DNA of 64,000 bases from NCBI GenBank assembly GCA_902615855.1, contig CACMQN010000003.1:62001-126000 (forward strand). The letters are read 5' to 3'. This stretch comes from an uncultured Candidatus Actinomarina sp. GTDB taxonomy: Bacteria; Actinomycetota; Acidimicrobiia; Actinomarinales; Actinomarinaceae. A program made the position numbers and the translations under genes. A model generated the notes under the pieces. The model made no database searches. It was not told where the DNA came from and saw only the letters and a list, made by a program, of their open reading frames with translations. Below, piece by piece: positions 50,163-61,005 of this stretch. The number at the start of each line of letters is the position of its first letter. Positions within the stretch are counted from its first letter, which is position 1.

Positions 50163-51020
50163 CTATTGAAATTCACCAACAAAAATAATTTCTTCTTCTA
50201 AATCAACTCCAAATTTTGATAAGACACTTTCTTTTACATGCTGAACTAACTTATATAAAGAAGAAGCCTTAGCATTTTTTTTAGCTATAAAAAAGTTTGC
50301 ATGCTTTTCGCTTACACTTACACCATCAATGTCATATCCTTTTAAGCCAGCTTTTTCAATTAACTCCCCTGCGTAAAATTGGCTTGTGTTCTTAAAGACA
50401 CTTCCTGCATTGTAAATTCCAGGAGGTTGGGTATCTTTTCGTATTTTATTATATTTCGATAAAAGTTTGTTTATTTCCTTAGTATCTCCCTGTTCAATTT
50501 TTAATCCAGCACTTAAAATAATTTTATTATCTAGATTTTCAGCTCTTCTGTAAGAAAAGTTAAGATCTTTTTTTTCTATTTCTTGGACCTCAAAACTGTT
50601 TAAGTCAAAATACCTTATAGAGTTAACTAAATCTGAAAACTCCCAACCGTAAGCACCAGCGTTCATCTTAACTGCTCCTCCAACTGTCCCTGGTATACCA
50701 ATTAAAAATTCACCATTAGCAATCATGTTTGCCTTAAAAAACCTTGAGAGTTTTGGTAAAAATACTCCTGACCCAACAATAATTTCGGATTCATTTTTCG
50801 TTTCAATCTGATCGAATTGTGGAAGAATAACGTTTCCATTAAAACCTCTATCAGAAAATGCGATGTTTGAACCTTTTCCTATGACAAAGTTAGTTTTGTT
50901 TTGTAATAAATTTTTTAATTTAGGTAAGTCATTTTCTGAATCAAGGATAATAAAGTTTTCACAGACACCCCCAAATCTATAGGTTGTTACATCTGAAAGT
51001 TTTACACTATTTATTTTCAT
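50163..51020 (-). CDS. murB: UDP-N-acetylenolpyruvoylglucosamine reductase
   Basis: TTYRFGG, VIGKGSNIAFSDRGF, IGIPGTVGGAVKMNAGAYG, PPGIYNAGSVFKN. Confidence 0.96.
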   Translation of the reverse strand: MKINSVKLSDVTTYRFGGVCENFIILDSENDLPKLKNLLQNKTNFVIGKGSNIAFSDRGFNGNVILPQFDQIETKNESEIIVGSGVFLPKLSRFFKANMIANGEFLIGIPGTVGGAVKMNAGAYGWEFSDLVNSIRYFDLNSFEVQEIEKKDLNFSYRRAENLDNKIILSAGLKIEQGDTKEINKLLSKYNKIRKDTQPPGIYNAGSVFKNTSQFYAGELIEKAGLKGYDIDGVSVSEKHANFFIAKKNAKASSLYKLVQHVKESVLSKFGVDLEEEIIFVGEFQ

Positions 51021-52317
51021 CTAAATACCTTAATATCTTTGGGCCAAGTAATGTGATATCTCCAGCTCCTAATGTTAATATTACATCTCCAGGTTTTACT
51101 TTTTGAGCTAAATATTCTGGTACAAATCTTATTGATTCAAGATATTTAACATTCTTTCCCTCAAAGTTTTTACTAGTTATACCTGGAATAGGAGATTCAC
51201 CCGCAGGATAAATGTCTAGTACTATCGAAAAATCCGAACTTTGCAAAGATTTTTTAAATTCATTAAAGTATTCTTTAGTCCTTGTGTAGCGATGTGGTTG
51301 AAAAATAACATATAATTTATTCTTTGCAATATTTTTCATTGCCTTTATTGTTGCGTTCATTTCTGTAGGATGATGGCCATAATCATCATAAACATAGATG
51401 GAATCTGCTATACCAATCAGTTCAGTTCTTCTTTTAACACCTGGAAAAGATTTAACTGCCTTTAAAGAATCTTCGATTTTGACTCCATTTTGATAGGCAA
51501 GTATTACTGCTCCAATTATGTTTGATTTAAAATGGTCTCCAATTAATTTTGTTTCAAAATTGTATTTCGTTTTATTATGTATAAAACTATCTTTAGTTTT
51601 AATGTAAAAATCGGCATTTTTAGTTTTTCCATAGGTTGCAGTTTTTTTCTGTGATTTGAATCCTTTTAAATTTTTGTCATCATTATTTAAAACTAGATTG
51701 TCAATAACATTATGCATAACGTTGTAAAATGCAGATTTATAATTCTCAAAATCTCCAAAAAAATCAAGATGATCGCTGTCAATATTTAAAACTAACAAAT
51801 CTGAAATTTTTATATTTTTAAAAGTATTAAATGCCTCATCAGTTTCCAAGATAATAGGCAATGTATCGCTACCATAATGACCACCTATTCCATTAAATGA
51901 TGTGACACCTCCGTATAAGTATGAAACATTTATATTGTTGAAGTGAAAAATATGAGCAAGTAATGCTGTTGTTGAAGTTTTTCCATGCGTTCCAGTAATA
52001 CCAATAATTTTATTATCTTGGGATAATCTTTCTAGATACTTTGGCCGTGAAATAACATTATCTCTATTATCAAATCTAGAAAATTTATCTGACTTTAAGT
52101 TTATAGCACTTGAATATATGTAAAGACATTCATTATCAAAAGGTATCATCTTTTCATCAAATATGACTTTAATTCCATCCTGGTTGAGTAAGTTTGTGAT
52201 GTAAGATTTTCTTTGATCATACCCCGTAACATCGAAGCCTTTTTGTTTTAGATACTTTGCAATTGAGCTCATACCTGAACCCCCTACTCCAAGAATGAAA
52301 ACTTTTTTAAATTTCAT
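51007..52317 (-). CDS. murC: UDP-N-acetylmuramate--L-alanine ligase
   Basis: FILGVGGSGMSSIAKYLKQKGFDVTGYD, GITGTHGKTSTTAL, YDDYGHHPTEM; start set at internal ATG (MKFKKV). Confidence 0.96.
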   Translation of the reverse strand: MKFKKVFILGVGGSGMSSIAKYLKQKGFDVTGYDQRKSYITNLLNQDGIKVIFDEKMIPFDNECLYIYSSAINLKSDKFSRFDNRDNVISRPKYLERLSQDNKIIGITGTHGKTSTTALLAHIFHFNNINVSYLYGGVTSFNGIGGHYGSDTLPIILETDEAFNTFKNIKISDLLVLNIDSDHLDFFGDFENYKSAFYNVMHNVIDNLVLNNDDKNLKGFKSQKKTATYGKTKNADFYIKTKDSFIHNKTKYNFETKLIGDHFKSNIIGAVILAYQNGVKIEDSLKAVKSFPGVKRRTELIGIADSIYVYDDYGHHPTEMNATIKAMKNIAKNKLYVIFQPHRYTRTKEYFNEFKKSLQSSDFSIVLDIYPAGESPIPGITSKNFEGKNVKYLESIRFVPEYLAQKVKPGDVILTLGAGDITLLGPKILRYLDENK

Positions 52318-53341
52318 TCTTGAGTTCACTAATTATGCTATTGATGATTTTGTCATTTCCGCTTGTAAATAATTCATTTTTTTTGATATGTTTAAACCAG
52401 TCTTTTTTTAAACTATCTAATTTTAAAATCTCTGATTCAAAATCCTCATAACTTTCGCATATTTTTGCGAGTTTTTTATTAACAAGATACTCAGCGTTTT
52501 TTTGTTGGTGGTTTGAAGTTGTACCGTATCTATATGGTACCAAAATTAAAGGTATCCCTAAAATAACTGGCTCAAGAACACCCCCTCCAGATCTTGAAAT
52601 TTGGATATCAATTTCTGAATAAAAATCATTCATATTTTCAACATAATCTATCTGTTTGTATCCTTTATAAATTCTTGTAGAGTCAATATTTTTTGGACCA
52701 ACAATATGAATAAACTTGATATTTTTTAATTCATAATTATCTAAAAATCTAAACAATAAGTTATTAATTTCTCTTGATCCTTGACTACCACCCATAACAC
52801 CAATAACTAATTTATCTTCAATAATTTTATTTCTTGTTAAATTGCTACTCATTATTGGTCCTACATAACTTATTCTTTTTTTATTGATTTTTTGTGTATC
52901 TGGAAAGGATGTAAAAACTGTACCGTTTACATATGATGCTATTTGATTTCCTAGCCCTGCATAAATATTTTGTTCTTGTATAAAAATAGTCTTCTTATGA
53001 ATTAAAGCTATTGCAGCTGCGAAAGGGGCTATGTATGATCCTGTTGTAAATATTGCTTTAGTATTATCGAGATCCATTTCTTTTTTTATATTTATATAAG
53101 TGTTAATTTGTTTAAATATGTTTAGAAAATATCCAATCTTTCCAATTTCTGATCTGTAAATATTTATAGTGGAAATTTTTATATCTAAATCTGAAAGAAA
53201 TTTAGCACCTCTTTTGTCAGTGATAACTTCAATTAAATCCCTTTGAAAACCCTTATTGAGTAAATCTGATATTAAATATTTAACAGGTAGTACATGTCCG
53301 CCTGTACCAACACAAAAAAAGGCTATTTTATTATGTTTCAT
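52307..53341 (-). CDS. murG: MurG glycosyltransferase
   Basis: CVGTGGHVLPVKYLI, IQEQNIYAGLGNQIASYV, GVMGGSQGSREIN, SRSGGGVLEPVILGIPLILVPY. Confidence 0.95.
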   Translation of the reverse strand: MKHNKIAFFCVGTGGHVLPVKYLISDLLNKGFQRDLIEVITDKRGAKFLSDLDIKISTINIYRSEIGKIGYFLNIFKQINTYINIKKEMDLDNTKAIFTTGSYIAPFAAAIALIHKKTIFIQEQNIYAGLGNQIASYVNGTVFTSFPDTQKINKKRISYVGPIMSSNLTRNKIIEDKLVIGVMGGSQGSREINNLLFRFLDNYELKNIKFIHIVGPKNIDSTRIYKGYKQIDYVENMNDFYSEIDIQISRSGGGVLEPVILGIPLILVPYRYGTTSNHQQKNAEYLVNKKLAKICESYEDFESEILKLDSLKKDWFKHIKKNELFTSGNDKIINSIISELKNEI

Positions 53342-54426
53342 AATTTAGAATAACCAATTGCTAAACCAGCAAATAAAGCCACCATGGCACTACTACCATA
53401 AGAAATAAAAGGAAGGACAATACCGGTTATTGGTAATAATCCAACAGCACCGCCAAGGTTAATCACTACTTGTATCAAGACCCATGCTCCTAATCCAGAA
53501 AATACAAGTTTTTTAAATTCACTTTCTGTTGATATTGATAATCCAAATAAAGATACAATTAAAAGGCTTAGGATAATCATAAAAATTACTAAACCTACAA
53601 ATCCATACTCTTCGCCAATTATAGATACAATAAAATCAGTATGAGAATTAGGAAGCATCCCCCATCTTGCACGAGATGTACCAGGTCCCAAACCAAACAT
53701 ACCGCCCGAACTTATGGCTATTCTACTTTGATTGAGTTGAAAGCAGTCACCTAATAAATCTATACCCTTGTCACAGTCTCCATTTATCCAAGTTAAGATT
53801 CTGTTCCATCGGTAATTTCCAGATATTGCAAGAAAATATAATGGAACTATTGATAAAGATAAGATACCAACTGGAAACTTTAAATTGATTTTTGAGAACA
53901 GAATTTGTGCTAGAACTATACCAAATATAGTAATTGTTGTTCCATAGTCTGGTTGAAGATAGATAAAAAGACAACACATTAAAGGAAGAATCATCGCTCT
54001 TTTTAAATAAAATAATTCAGAATATTTTGAATCCATGTTCGATAATTGATAAGCAATCCACAATATAATCAACGGTTTAGCTATTTCACTTGGTTGAAAG
54101 TTTATTACACCTAAATCAACCCATCTTCGACTTCCACCTCTAACAATTCCATAAGTTAAAACAAAAAATAGTGATGTTGTAATAAATAAAATAGAAAGAT
54201 TAATCAATTTTTCCCGTATTGAAATATTTATTTTTTTACCAATATTGAATATCACGATACCAATTAAAACAGCAGCAATATGTCTTTTTATAAAATAAAA
54301 GTTATCACTGTATTGATTCATTCCTTGAACAGACGAAGCTGAAATATTTACTAAAACACCAAAGGTTACAAGAAACCAAATGGAGAAAAGATTTAATCTT
54401 TGAAAAAATAAATATGAAAGGTTCAA
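53338..54426 (-). CDS. ftsW: FtsW peptidoglycan glycosyltransferase (SEDS)
   Basis: GSRRWVDLGVINFQPSEIAKPLIILWIAY, LQPDYGTTITIF, LPNSHTDFIVSIIGEEYG, LPFISYGSSAMV. Confidence 0.95.
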   Translation of the reverse strand: MNLSYLFFQRLNLFSIWFLVTFGVLVNISASSVQGMNQYSDNFYFIKRHIAAVLIGIVIFNIGKKINISIREKLINLSILFITTSLFFVLTYGIVRGGSRRWVDLGVINFQPSEIAKPLIILWIAYQLSNMDSKYSELFYLKRAMILPLMCCLFIYLQPDYGTTITIFGIVLAQILFSKINLKFPVGILSLSIVPLYFLAISGNYRWNRILTWINGDCDKGIDLLGDCFQLNQSRIAISSGGMFGLGPGTSRARWGMLPNSHTDFIVSIIGEEYGFVGLVIFMIILSLLIVSLFGLSISTESEFKKLVFSGLGAWVLIQVVINLGGAVGLLPITGIVLPFISYGSSAMVALFAGLAIGYSKL

Positions 54427-55634
54427 TTTAGCCCCCTTTTTATATTTTTCACTATTGATTTAAAGAAATCACCTCTTGCAATGTAATTTTTAAAATCGTT
54501 AAAACTTGAACCGCCACACGAAAACAAAATATTATCAAATCTTTCAAATTCTTTCTGAAGGATGTCCTCTAAATCAAAAATTGTTTCTATTTCTTCAACT
54601 TCACAATTAAATAAATCTTTATTGAGATTCATATCTTTAGGAATGATTACTTTTTTGATTTCATCAGATAAAATAAGGTCACTTGTAGGAATTTTTTTTG
54701 TTATTCCATGCATGATGAGTAAAGCATTTTTCACTCGTTGACTTGCTGATGATACTGAGTGAAAATTTGTTGACTTTGAGTCATTAATGAAATTTGTACC
54801 ATTAATATTTTCAAAATTTTCAAATCGATGTTCTGTATATAATTTAATTTTTAAAAATTTATATGCTTCTTCTAAATCAAGATTTAATTTGTTAACAATT
54901 TTAAGGAATGCAAGGGAAGTATCAATCGGGTAGTTCGATAATTTAAGATCAAACTTTTTAATAAAATTTCTATTTATTTTTTCCTCTGATGGAATTCGTA
55001 AAATATCTTCAAGTTTTAATGAAGATATTGTATTTTTACCAACAATAAGATTTTCATTTGTTTCTAAAAAAGACAATAACTTTATTTTTGAATTTTTATA
55101 TTCTTCTATATTTCCATGCCAATCAAGATGATCAGAATGAAAATTCAAAAAAACTCCAAAGTCTATTTTAAGATTTTTTGAATAAAAAAGTTGAAAACTT
55201 GAAAGTTCTACAACAGCATAATTTTTTTGATTAGATTTAAACTCAAGTGGAGAAATACCTACATTTCCACATGCAATTGATTCGATTCCATTTTCATTTA
55301 GAAAATTGGATAATAAATTAACAAAAGTTGTTTTACCATTTGTCCCAGTCACTCCAATAAACACTCCTTCAAATTTACTAGAAAATAAGTCAATATCAGT
55401 GAATACTTTTTTTTCAGGAAATTCATTTAGCAATTTATGATCGGGTTTGATCCCGGGAGAAACTATTATTTCTTCAATTTGTTTTAATTGTGATTCTTTA
55501 AATACTAATTTTTCGTTTATACCTTTTAATAAATCTAGATTATCATCGTAAATTAAATATTCTTTGGATATTGTCTTTAGATATTTTTCAACAGATTGGC
55601 CTGTCTTGCCGTAGCCAAGAATCAAAGATTTCAC
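54423..55634 (-). CDS. murD: UDP-N-acetylmuramoylalanine--D-glutamate ligase
   Basis: GVTGTNGKTTFVNLL, LNFHSDHLDWHGNIEEYKNSK, FINDSKSTN. Confidence 0.94.
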   Translation of the reverse strand: MKSLILGYGKTGQSVEKYLKTISKEYLIYDDNLDLLKGINEKLVFKESQLKQIEEIIVSPGIKPDHKLLNEFPEKKVFTDIDLFSSKFEGVFIGVTGTNGKTTFVNLLSNFLNENGIESIACGNVGISPLEFKSNQKNYAVVELSSFQLFYSKNLKIDFGVFLNFHSDHLDWHGNIEEYKNSKIKLLSFLETNENLIVGKNTISSLKLEDILRIPSEEKINRNFIKKFDLKLSNYPIDTSLAFLKIVNKLNLDLEEAYKFLKIKLYTEHRFENFENINGTNFINDSKSTNFHSVSSASQRVKNALLIMHGITKKIPTSDLILSDEIKKVIIPKDMNLNKDLFNCEVEEIETIFDLEDILQKEFERFDNILFSCGGSSFNDFKNYIARGDFFKSIVKNIKRGLN

Positions 55635-56693
55635 TTAATTTCCAAACAATACCCAGTCTGCATAAAATAGACCGAGCCCCATTACGATAAATATACCGTT
55701 AATTATCCAAAATCTAACAATAATTGTTGTCTCTGCCCAATTACTCATCTCGAAATGATGATGAATTGGTGTCATTTTAAAAATTCTTTTCTGTTTGAAT
55801 TTAAATGAAGATACCTGCAGAATGACTGATAGAGCTTCAAATATATAAAGGAAACAAAAAAAGAAAATTAAGCCATCGGCACCCAATGATATTAAAATTA
55901 TCGGAAACATAGCACCTATAAAATGAGATCCCACATCTCCCATAATTATTTTTGCAGGATTTGTATTCCACCATAAAAAACCAAGTGTAGAACCAGCTAA
56001 AGCGGATATAAGTGTTGATAGTTCGAGACCGACCATTTCATTATTCATAAAACTTACGTAATAATCTGGGTGTCTAAAAATCCAAAATGAAATAATCAAA
56101 ATACCTCCAAAAGAAACCGAGGATGAACCTGCTACAAGACCATCTAAACCGTCTGTCAAATTTGTTGAATTAGTTATACCTACAATTAGAAAAACTACAA
56201 TAAGCCACTTTATAAATCCAACTTCAAAACCAAATCCACTAAAAAAATAAAATGTTGATGAGTAATCAAGATTGTAAAAATACAAGCTTACGATAGAACC
56301 TACTAAAATTTGTAAAAATATTTTGTAAGTTGGTTTAAGTCCTAAATTTCTATTTTTTCTAACCTTTAAAAGATCATCTATTAATCCAACTAAAGCCATT
56401 AGTGTGCCGAACAAAAGGAGATTAAAAATTACAGAATTAATTGGTATCAATTCAATCTTAAAACCTTTACCAATTGTCCAAAAATTTATATGAGATAATA
56501 CATAACCGGCATAAGTTCCCAAAATGATAAATACACCTCCCATTGTTGGAGTACCTTTTTTATGATCATGAAAGACAACCTCCTCTTGAATGGGTTGGCC
56601 AATATTTCTTGATTTGAAATAATTAACACCAATAGATGTTGACATAATTACGAATAAGAAAGAAATTGCTCCAGATACAATAATTGCAATCAA
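55635..56693 (-). CDS. mraY: Phospho-N-acetylmuramoyl-pentapeptide-transferase
   Basis: KKGTPTMGGVFII, NSTNLTDGLDGLVAGSS, NTNPAKIIMGDVGSHFIGA, MTPIHHHFE. Confidence 0.97.
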   Translation of the reverse strand: MIAIIVSGAISFLFVIMSTSIGVNYFKSRNIGQPIQEEVVFHDHKKGTPTMGGVFIILGTYAGYVLSHINFWTIGKGFKIELIPINSVIFNLLLFGTLMALVGLIDDLLKVRKNRNLGLKPTYKIFLQILVGSIVSLYFYNLDYSSTFYFFSGFGFEVGFIKWLIVVFLIVGITNSTNLTDGLDGLVAGSSSVSFGGILIISFWIFRHPDYYVSFMNNEMVGLELSTLISALAGSTLGFLWWNTNPAKIIMGDVGSHFIGAMFPIILISLGADGLIFFFCFLYIFEALSVILQVSSFKFKQKRIFKMTPIHHHFEMSNWAETTIIVRFWIINGIFIVMGLGLFYADWVLFGN

Positions 56694-58093
56694 AAAAAGC
56701 CTCCAATAGTCTTATTGATGAAATCATTATCATTAAATGGAATCTGTGAATCATTTATTTCTTGATACATTTCATGCCCTTTACCTAATACTAATAAAAC
56801 TGAATTATCCTTGAGTTCATTTATTCCAGATGTTATAGCCTCTTTTCTGTTAAGAATTACAGAAGTTTTTGATAAATCACATCCATTTAAAATATCATCT
56901 GATATTTGGCTAGGATCTTCATCCCTTGGATTATCATTTGTAATTATTACTCTATCTGCTTGTTGGGAAGCAATACCCATAAGTTTTCTTTTGTCTTTAT
57001 CTCTATTTCCTCCAGCACCAAACAAAACGATTACTTTTGAAAAATAAGGATTTACATATTCTATAATTTGAGATATTGATTCTGGAGTGTGGGCATAATC
57101 TACAATTATCTTATTCGTTTTAAAACTAATCAATTCAAACCTTCCTTTAGGATTTTTAAGTTTTGAACTATTTTCAATGATTTGATCTAATTTTTTAACT
57201 TTTGAATAATATGCCATAGAAAAAGCTAGTAAAAAATTTTGATAAAAACTTGGACCAGCAATATCTAATTCAAAATCGTGTATTTTATTATCAATTTCTA
57301 TTTTTAAAATAGTTTTAGGATATGATTCTTTCTCTAGAATTCGTAAATCAGCAGAAGCGTCCGAACCAATTTTAAAAGATGGCAGGGATGAGTTTTCAGA
57401 AATTTTACTACCCCATTGATTGTCTATGTATACATACTTGTCAGATAATTTTTCGGTGAATAATTTCAATTTTGAACTAAAATAATTTTTAATATTTTGG
57501 TGATAATCAAAATGGTCTTGAGACAAATTTGTAAACCCCGATGTATTAAATCTAATTCCATTAAATCTATCTTGATCTAATGCATGAGATGAAGCTTCAA
57601 GAATTATATTGTTATATTTTCTAAAATCTGAGCTTCCAAGTAATTTAAGAATATTAAATAATTTAGGTGAGGTTAAATGCTTTTCATTTGTTATTTCGGA
57701 AAATAAATTTTCTTCATTTGTTCCAATAAAAAGACTATCAGATCCTAATAGTTCTTTTAGATAAAATCCGGTAGTCGTTTTTCCATTTGTTCCTGTAATT
57801 CCAAAGTATTTTTTCGATTTATAGTCATTACAAAGGTAACTGTATGATTCGATAAGTACTTCATCATAATTTTTTGCTTTAATAACTTTCTTATCGTTAA
57901 AACTGCATTTCGAAGATGTAATGACTAGTTTTGCTTTCTTTTTTAAGGATTCGTCTACATATTTGTCAAGCTTATCTTTCCCATCATTATTAATAAATAG
58001 TACTGATCCTTCCTTTACATCTAATGAGCTGTTAACAAAATTTTCAACATCTTTTTGGGAAAATTGTAAATTTGACAACTTTAATTCTTTCAT
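56690..58093 (-). CDS. murE: UDP-N-acetylmuramoyl-tripeptide synthetase (meso-DAP type motif)
   Basis: GITGTNGKTTTGFYL, NLSQDHFDYHQNIKNYFSSK, TNDNPRDEDP (DNPR motif). Confidence 0.95.
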   Translation of the reverse strand: MKELKLSNLQFSQKDVENFVNSSLDVKEGSVLFINNDGKDKLDKYVDESLKKKAKLVITSSKCSFNDKKVIKAKNYDEVLIESYSYLCNDYKSKKYFGITGTNGKTTTGFYLKELLGSDSLFIGTNEENLFSEITNEKHLTSPKLFNILKLLGSSDFRKYNNIILEASSHALDQDRFNGIRFNTSGFTNLSQDHFDYHQNIKNYFSSKLKLFTEKLSDKYVYIDNQWGSKISENSSLPSFKIGSDASADLRILEKESYPKTILKIEIDNKIHDFELDIAGPSFYQNFLLAFSMAYYSKVKKLDQIIENSSKLKNPKGRFELISFKTNKIIVDYAHTPESISQIIEYVNPYFSKVIVLFGAGGNRDKDKRKLMGIASQQADRVIITNDNPRDEDPSQISDDILNGCDLSKTSVILNRKEAITSGINELKDNSVLLVLGKGHEMYQEINDSQIPFNDNDFINKTIGGFF

Positions 58094-58094
58094 T

Positions 58095-59771
58095 TTATTT
58101 ATCCGGAACTAGATTTCTTACAATATTTTTAAATATTGGTGCAGCTGTAGAACCGCCTGTTACATACTCTGAAATAGGAGATCCTTTTGCACCCCATAAA
58201 ATTACTGAACCTACAATTGGTCCTTCATTAGTTTCTATAAATCCTGTAAAAGATGTAGTGAAGCGGTTATCTGAATATCCAATTCCTTCCAAATATGTAC
58301 GACTAGTCCCAGTTTTACCACCTATTACATATCCATTCATTTTTAAGGACTTACCTGTACCATTTTCTCCCTCTACTACCTTAATAAGTAATTTTTTCAA
58401 TCTATTTGATAAATCTGTTGTGATGATTGATTTTTTATTTATACTCTGATTTGATTTTCTTAATAATGATAGTTGAATATCTCTACCGCCATTTGCAATT
58501 ATGCTGTATGCCTTAACCATTTGATATTGGGTGGTGTTAATTGAATAACCTATAGCGAGCGAGCTAAGGCAGGTTTTACATGTATTGTATTCTGTAAATG
58601 AACCTCTAGATTCTCCAGATAGCTCTACACCTGTTCTTGAACCAAACCCAAACTTTTTTAAAAATTCTTCTATATCATCAATATTGGAATTTTCTACAAT
58701 TTTTATAGTTCCAACATTAGATGATCTTTCTATAATTTCTTCAACAGTAATGTTAAACGGCTCATGCTTTAAAAAATCTTTGAAACATCCTTGTAGACCT
58801 TCATAATTATCATTACATGATCCTTCAATAATTTCTATCTCATCTTCAACTAGGTATGATTTTTTCTCATTTACATGATCAGAATCTAATAAAGACCCAA
58901 TAGTGAATATTTTTAGCGCCGAACCGGGTTCGTAGTTTGCTCGTAAACTTATTAAGTCAATATTAAAATATTTGTTATCTGAAGATGATACTTCTGAAGA
59001 AATCAAAACTTCGCCTGTTAAAGAATTTGCAAAAACAACTGAACACTTAAATGCTCCAGTATCAATTAATGCATTATTACAAAGATTTTCTGTCAAATAT
59101 TGTAACTCTGAGTCGATCGAAAGAATTAAATCTTCTCCATGTTTTGGTTGAATTGTTTTAATCTCACCTTGTGGAATTATTGCCCCATTTGGCGCTGATT
59201 CATATCTTAATTCTCCATTTTCTCCCTGTAGATGATTATCAAAATATAGCTCAATCCCCTCAATTCCATTTCCATCTGGATCAACTAACCCTATCAAATT
59301 TGACGTTGATTCATCATAGACATTTCTTTTGTTTGATTGCTCTAAATGTACTCCTTTATAATTCCAAGATTTTATTTTTTGACCAGTTTCAAATTCTACA
59401 TTACGTTTAAGATAAAAAAAGGTAGGATTTTGTGATATTTTTTTTAAAATTTTATTCTCATCGATTCCTAATATCGGTGATAGTACTTTGACGAAACTCA
59501 AATCGCTTATTTCGTTTGGTTTTACCGCTACATTGTAAGATTGAATGCTACTAGCTAGAACATTAAAATGTTTATCATAAATTGTTCCTCTTTTTGCTTC
59601 AAGAACTTCCACTCTTTCTCGGTAAGATAATGCTTGATTTTCAAAATAATCAGATTCAATAAATTGTAAAGAATATATTTTTTGAATAAATAGAAATGAA
59701 CCAAAAATTACGAAAGAAAATATTGTTAAGAATAAAAAATTTAACTTTAATCTGTTTCTATTGAATCTCAT
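58095..59771 (-). CDS. ftsI: Penicillin-binding protein / FtsI transpeptidase
   Basis: RGTIYDKHFNVLA, ANYEPGSALKIFTI (SxxK), SSNVGTIKI, GGKTGTSRTY. Confidence 0.95.
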   Translation of the reverse strand: MRFNRNRLKLNFLFLTIFSFVIFGSFLFIQKIYSLQFIESDYFENQALSYRERVEVLEAKRGTIYDKHFNVLASSIQSYNVAVKPNEISDLSFVKVLSPILGIDENKILKKISQNPTFFYLKRNVEFETGQKIKSWNYKGVHLEQSNKRNVYDESTSNLIGLVDPDGNGIEGIELYFDNHLQGENGELRYESAPNGAIIPQGEIKTIQPKHGEDLILSIDSELQYLTENLCNNALIDTGAFKCSVVFANSLTGEVLISSEVSSSDNKYFNIDLISLRANYEPGSALKIFTIGSLLDSDHVNEKKSYLVEDEIEIIEGSCNDNYEGLQGCFKDFLKHEPFNITVEEIIERSSNVGTIKIVENSNIDDIEEFLKKFGFGSRTGVELSGESRGSFTEYNTCKTCLSSLAIGYSINTTQYQMVKAYSIIANGGRDIQLSLLRKSNQSINKKSIITTDLSNRLKKLLIKVVEGENGTGKSLKMNGYVIGGKTGTSRTYLEGIGYSDNRFTTSFTGFIETNEGPIVGSVILWGAKGSPISEYVTGGSTAAPIFKNIVRNLVPDK

Positions 59772-60091
59772 CTACTGAACCCCATTACTGTAGGATTCAT
59801 TTCTTCAATATCACTAAATTTGTAGGGTGTTTCAAGATCAAGGTTTAAATTATTGACACTAAGTTTGACATAGGACTTAACTTTGGATATGTTTTCAATA
59901 TTTTCAAAAGAATATTTTTTAATGTATTCAACATTTACACTTGCTTTAGTAAGCTCGAGTTCTACTATTTCATAATTAATTGATGAAAGTTCATTTGAAA
60001 TTTCATTTATTTTTATATTTATTATCAACGAAAAAATAACTGATATAGACAAAAGTAAATACACTAAACGAAAGACATATTTTTTTCTCAT
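59768..60091 (-). CDS. FtsL-like small bitopic protein
   Basis: 107 aa, single N-terminal TM plus coiled-coil-like region, between rsmH and ftsI. Confidence 0.65.
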   Translation of the reverse strand: MRKKYVFRLVYLLLSISVIFSLIINIKINEISNELSSINYEIVELELTKASVNVEYIKKYSFENIENISKVKSYVKLSVNNLNLDLETPYKFSDIEEMNPTVMGFSR

Positions 60092-61005
60092 AATTTAACC
60101 ACATACCTTAAGGTTGCAGATTTTGCTCTTGAATTAGTTTTTATTTCTTCATTACTGGGGTAATACTTTTTTTTATTGGGAAACTTAAAACTTTCTACTT
60201 TATTACAAACACATATTGCAATTGAAGGATCACAAGTACAACCAATAGTCAACCCGTTCATAAAATTCTTCACAATTTTATCTTCTAGGGAATGATAAGA
60301 AATACAAATTATCACTCCCTTTTTTAAAATTACATCTTTTATACTTGTTAATGATTTTTTTAACTCATTTATCTCATCATTAACTTGAATCCTGATAGCT
60401 TGAAAGATTCGTCGGATGCTTTTTTCAATGTAAATAGGATTTTGCTTTGGTAGAGCGTCTTTAATAAGTTTTATCAATTCCTTTGTTTTGTAAATAGGCC
60501 GATTGTCTATAATTTTCTTTGCAATTAATTTTGAATATCTTTCCTCTCCATAATTTTGGAAAATTAATGTTAGCTCTTCATAAGAATATGAGTTAAGTAT
60601 ATTTTCAGCTGTTAAAGATTGTTGTTGATTCATTCTCATATCTAAATCTGAATCAATTGAATATGAAAAACCTCTTGAAGGCGTATCTATTTGATGACTT
60701 GAAACACCAAGGTCATATAGAATTCCACTGATTGGAGTAAATGAATTATCTTCTAAAAAGTCGTATATTTTTGAAAAGTTTAAATGAACTACATTATGGT
60801 TGTTCTTACTATTCGCAACAGAATCAAAATCTCGATCAAAACCAATAGCGGTAAATTTATTTTCTGAATCAATAAATTCAAAATGAGATCCATCGCCATA
60901 AGTTGCATCAATGAAATAACCCCCTGGGACATCTTTTAGTAAAGAAGAGATTTCTTCTTTCATAACGCCAACATGTGGCATGTACCCAACCCTGTTTCTG
61001 TTCAT
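60088..61005 (-). CDS. rsmH: 16S rRNA (cytosine-1402-N4)-methyltransferase; start may be ATG at 60981
   Basis: HVGVMKEEISSLLKDVPGGYFIDATYGDGSHFEF, GILYDLGVSSHQIDTPSRGFSYS, CISYHSLEDKIVKNFM. Confidence 0.96.
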   Translation of the reverse strand: MNRNRVGYMPHVGVMKEEISSLLKDVPGGYFIDATYGDGSHFEFIDSENKFTAIGFDRDFDSVANSKNNHNVVHLNFSKIYDFLEDNSFTPISGILYDLGVSSHQIDTPSRGFSYSIDSDLDMRMNQQQSLTAENILNSYSYEELTLIFQNYGEERYSKLIAKKIIDNRPIYKTKELIKLIKDALPKQNPIYIEKSIRRIFQAIRIQVNDEINELKKSLTSIKDVILKKGVIICISYHSLEDKIVKNFMNGLTIGCTCDPSIAICVCNKVESFKFPNKKKYYPSNEEIKTNSRAKSATLRYVVKL

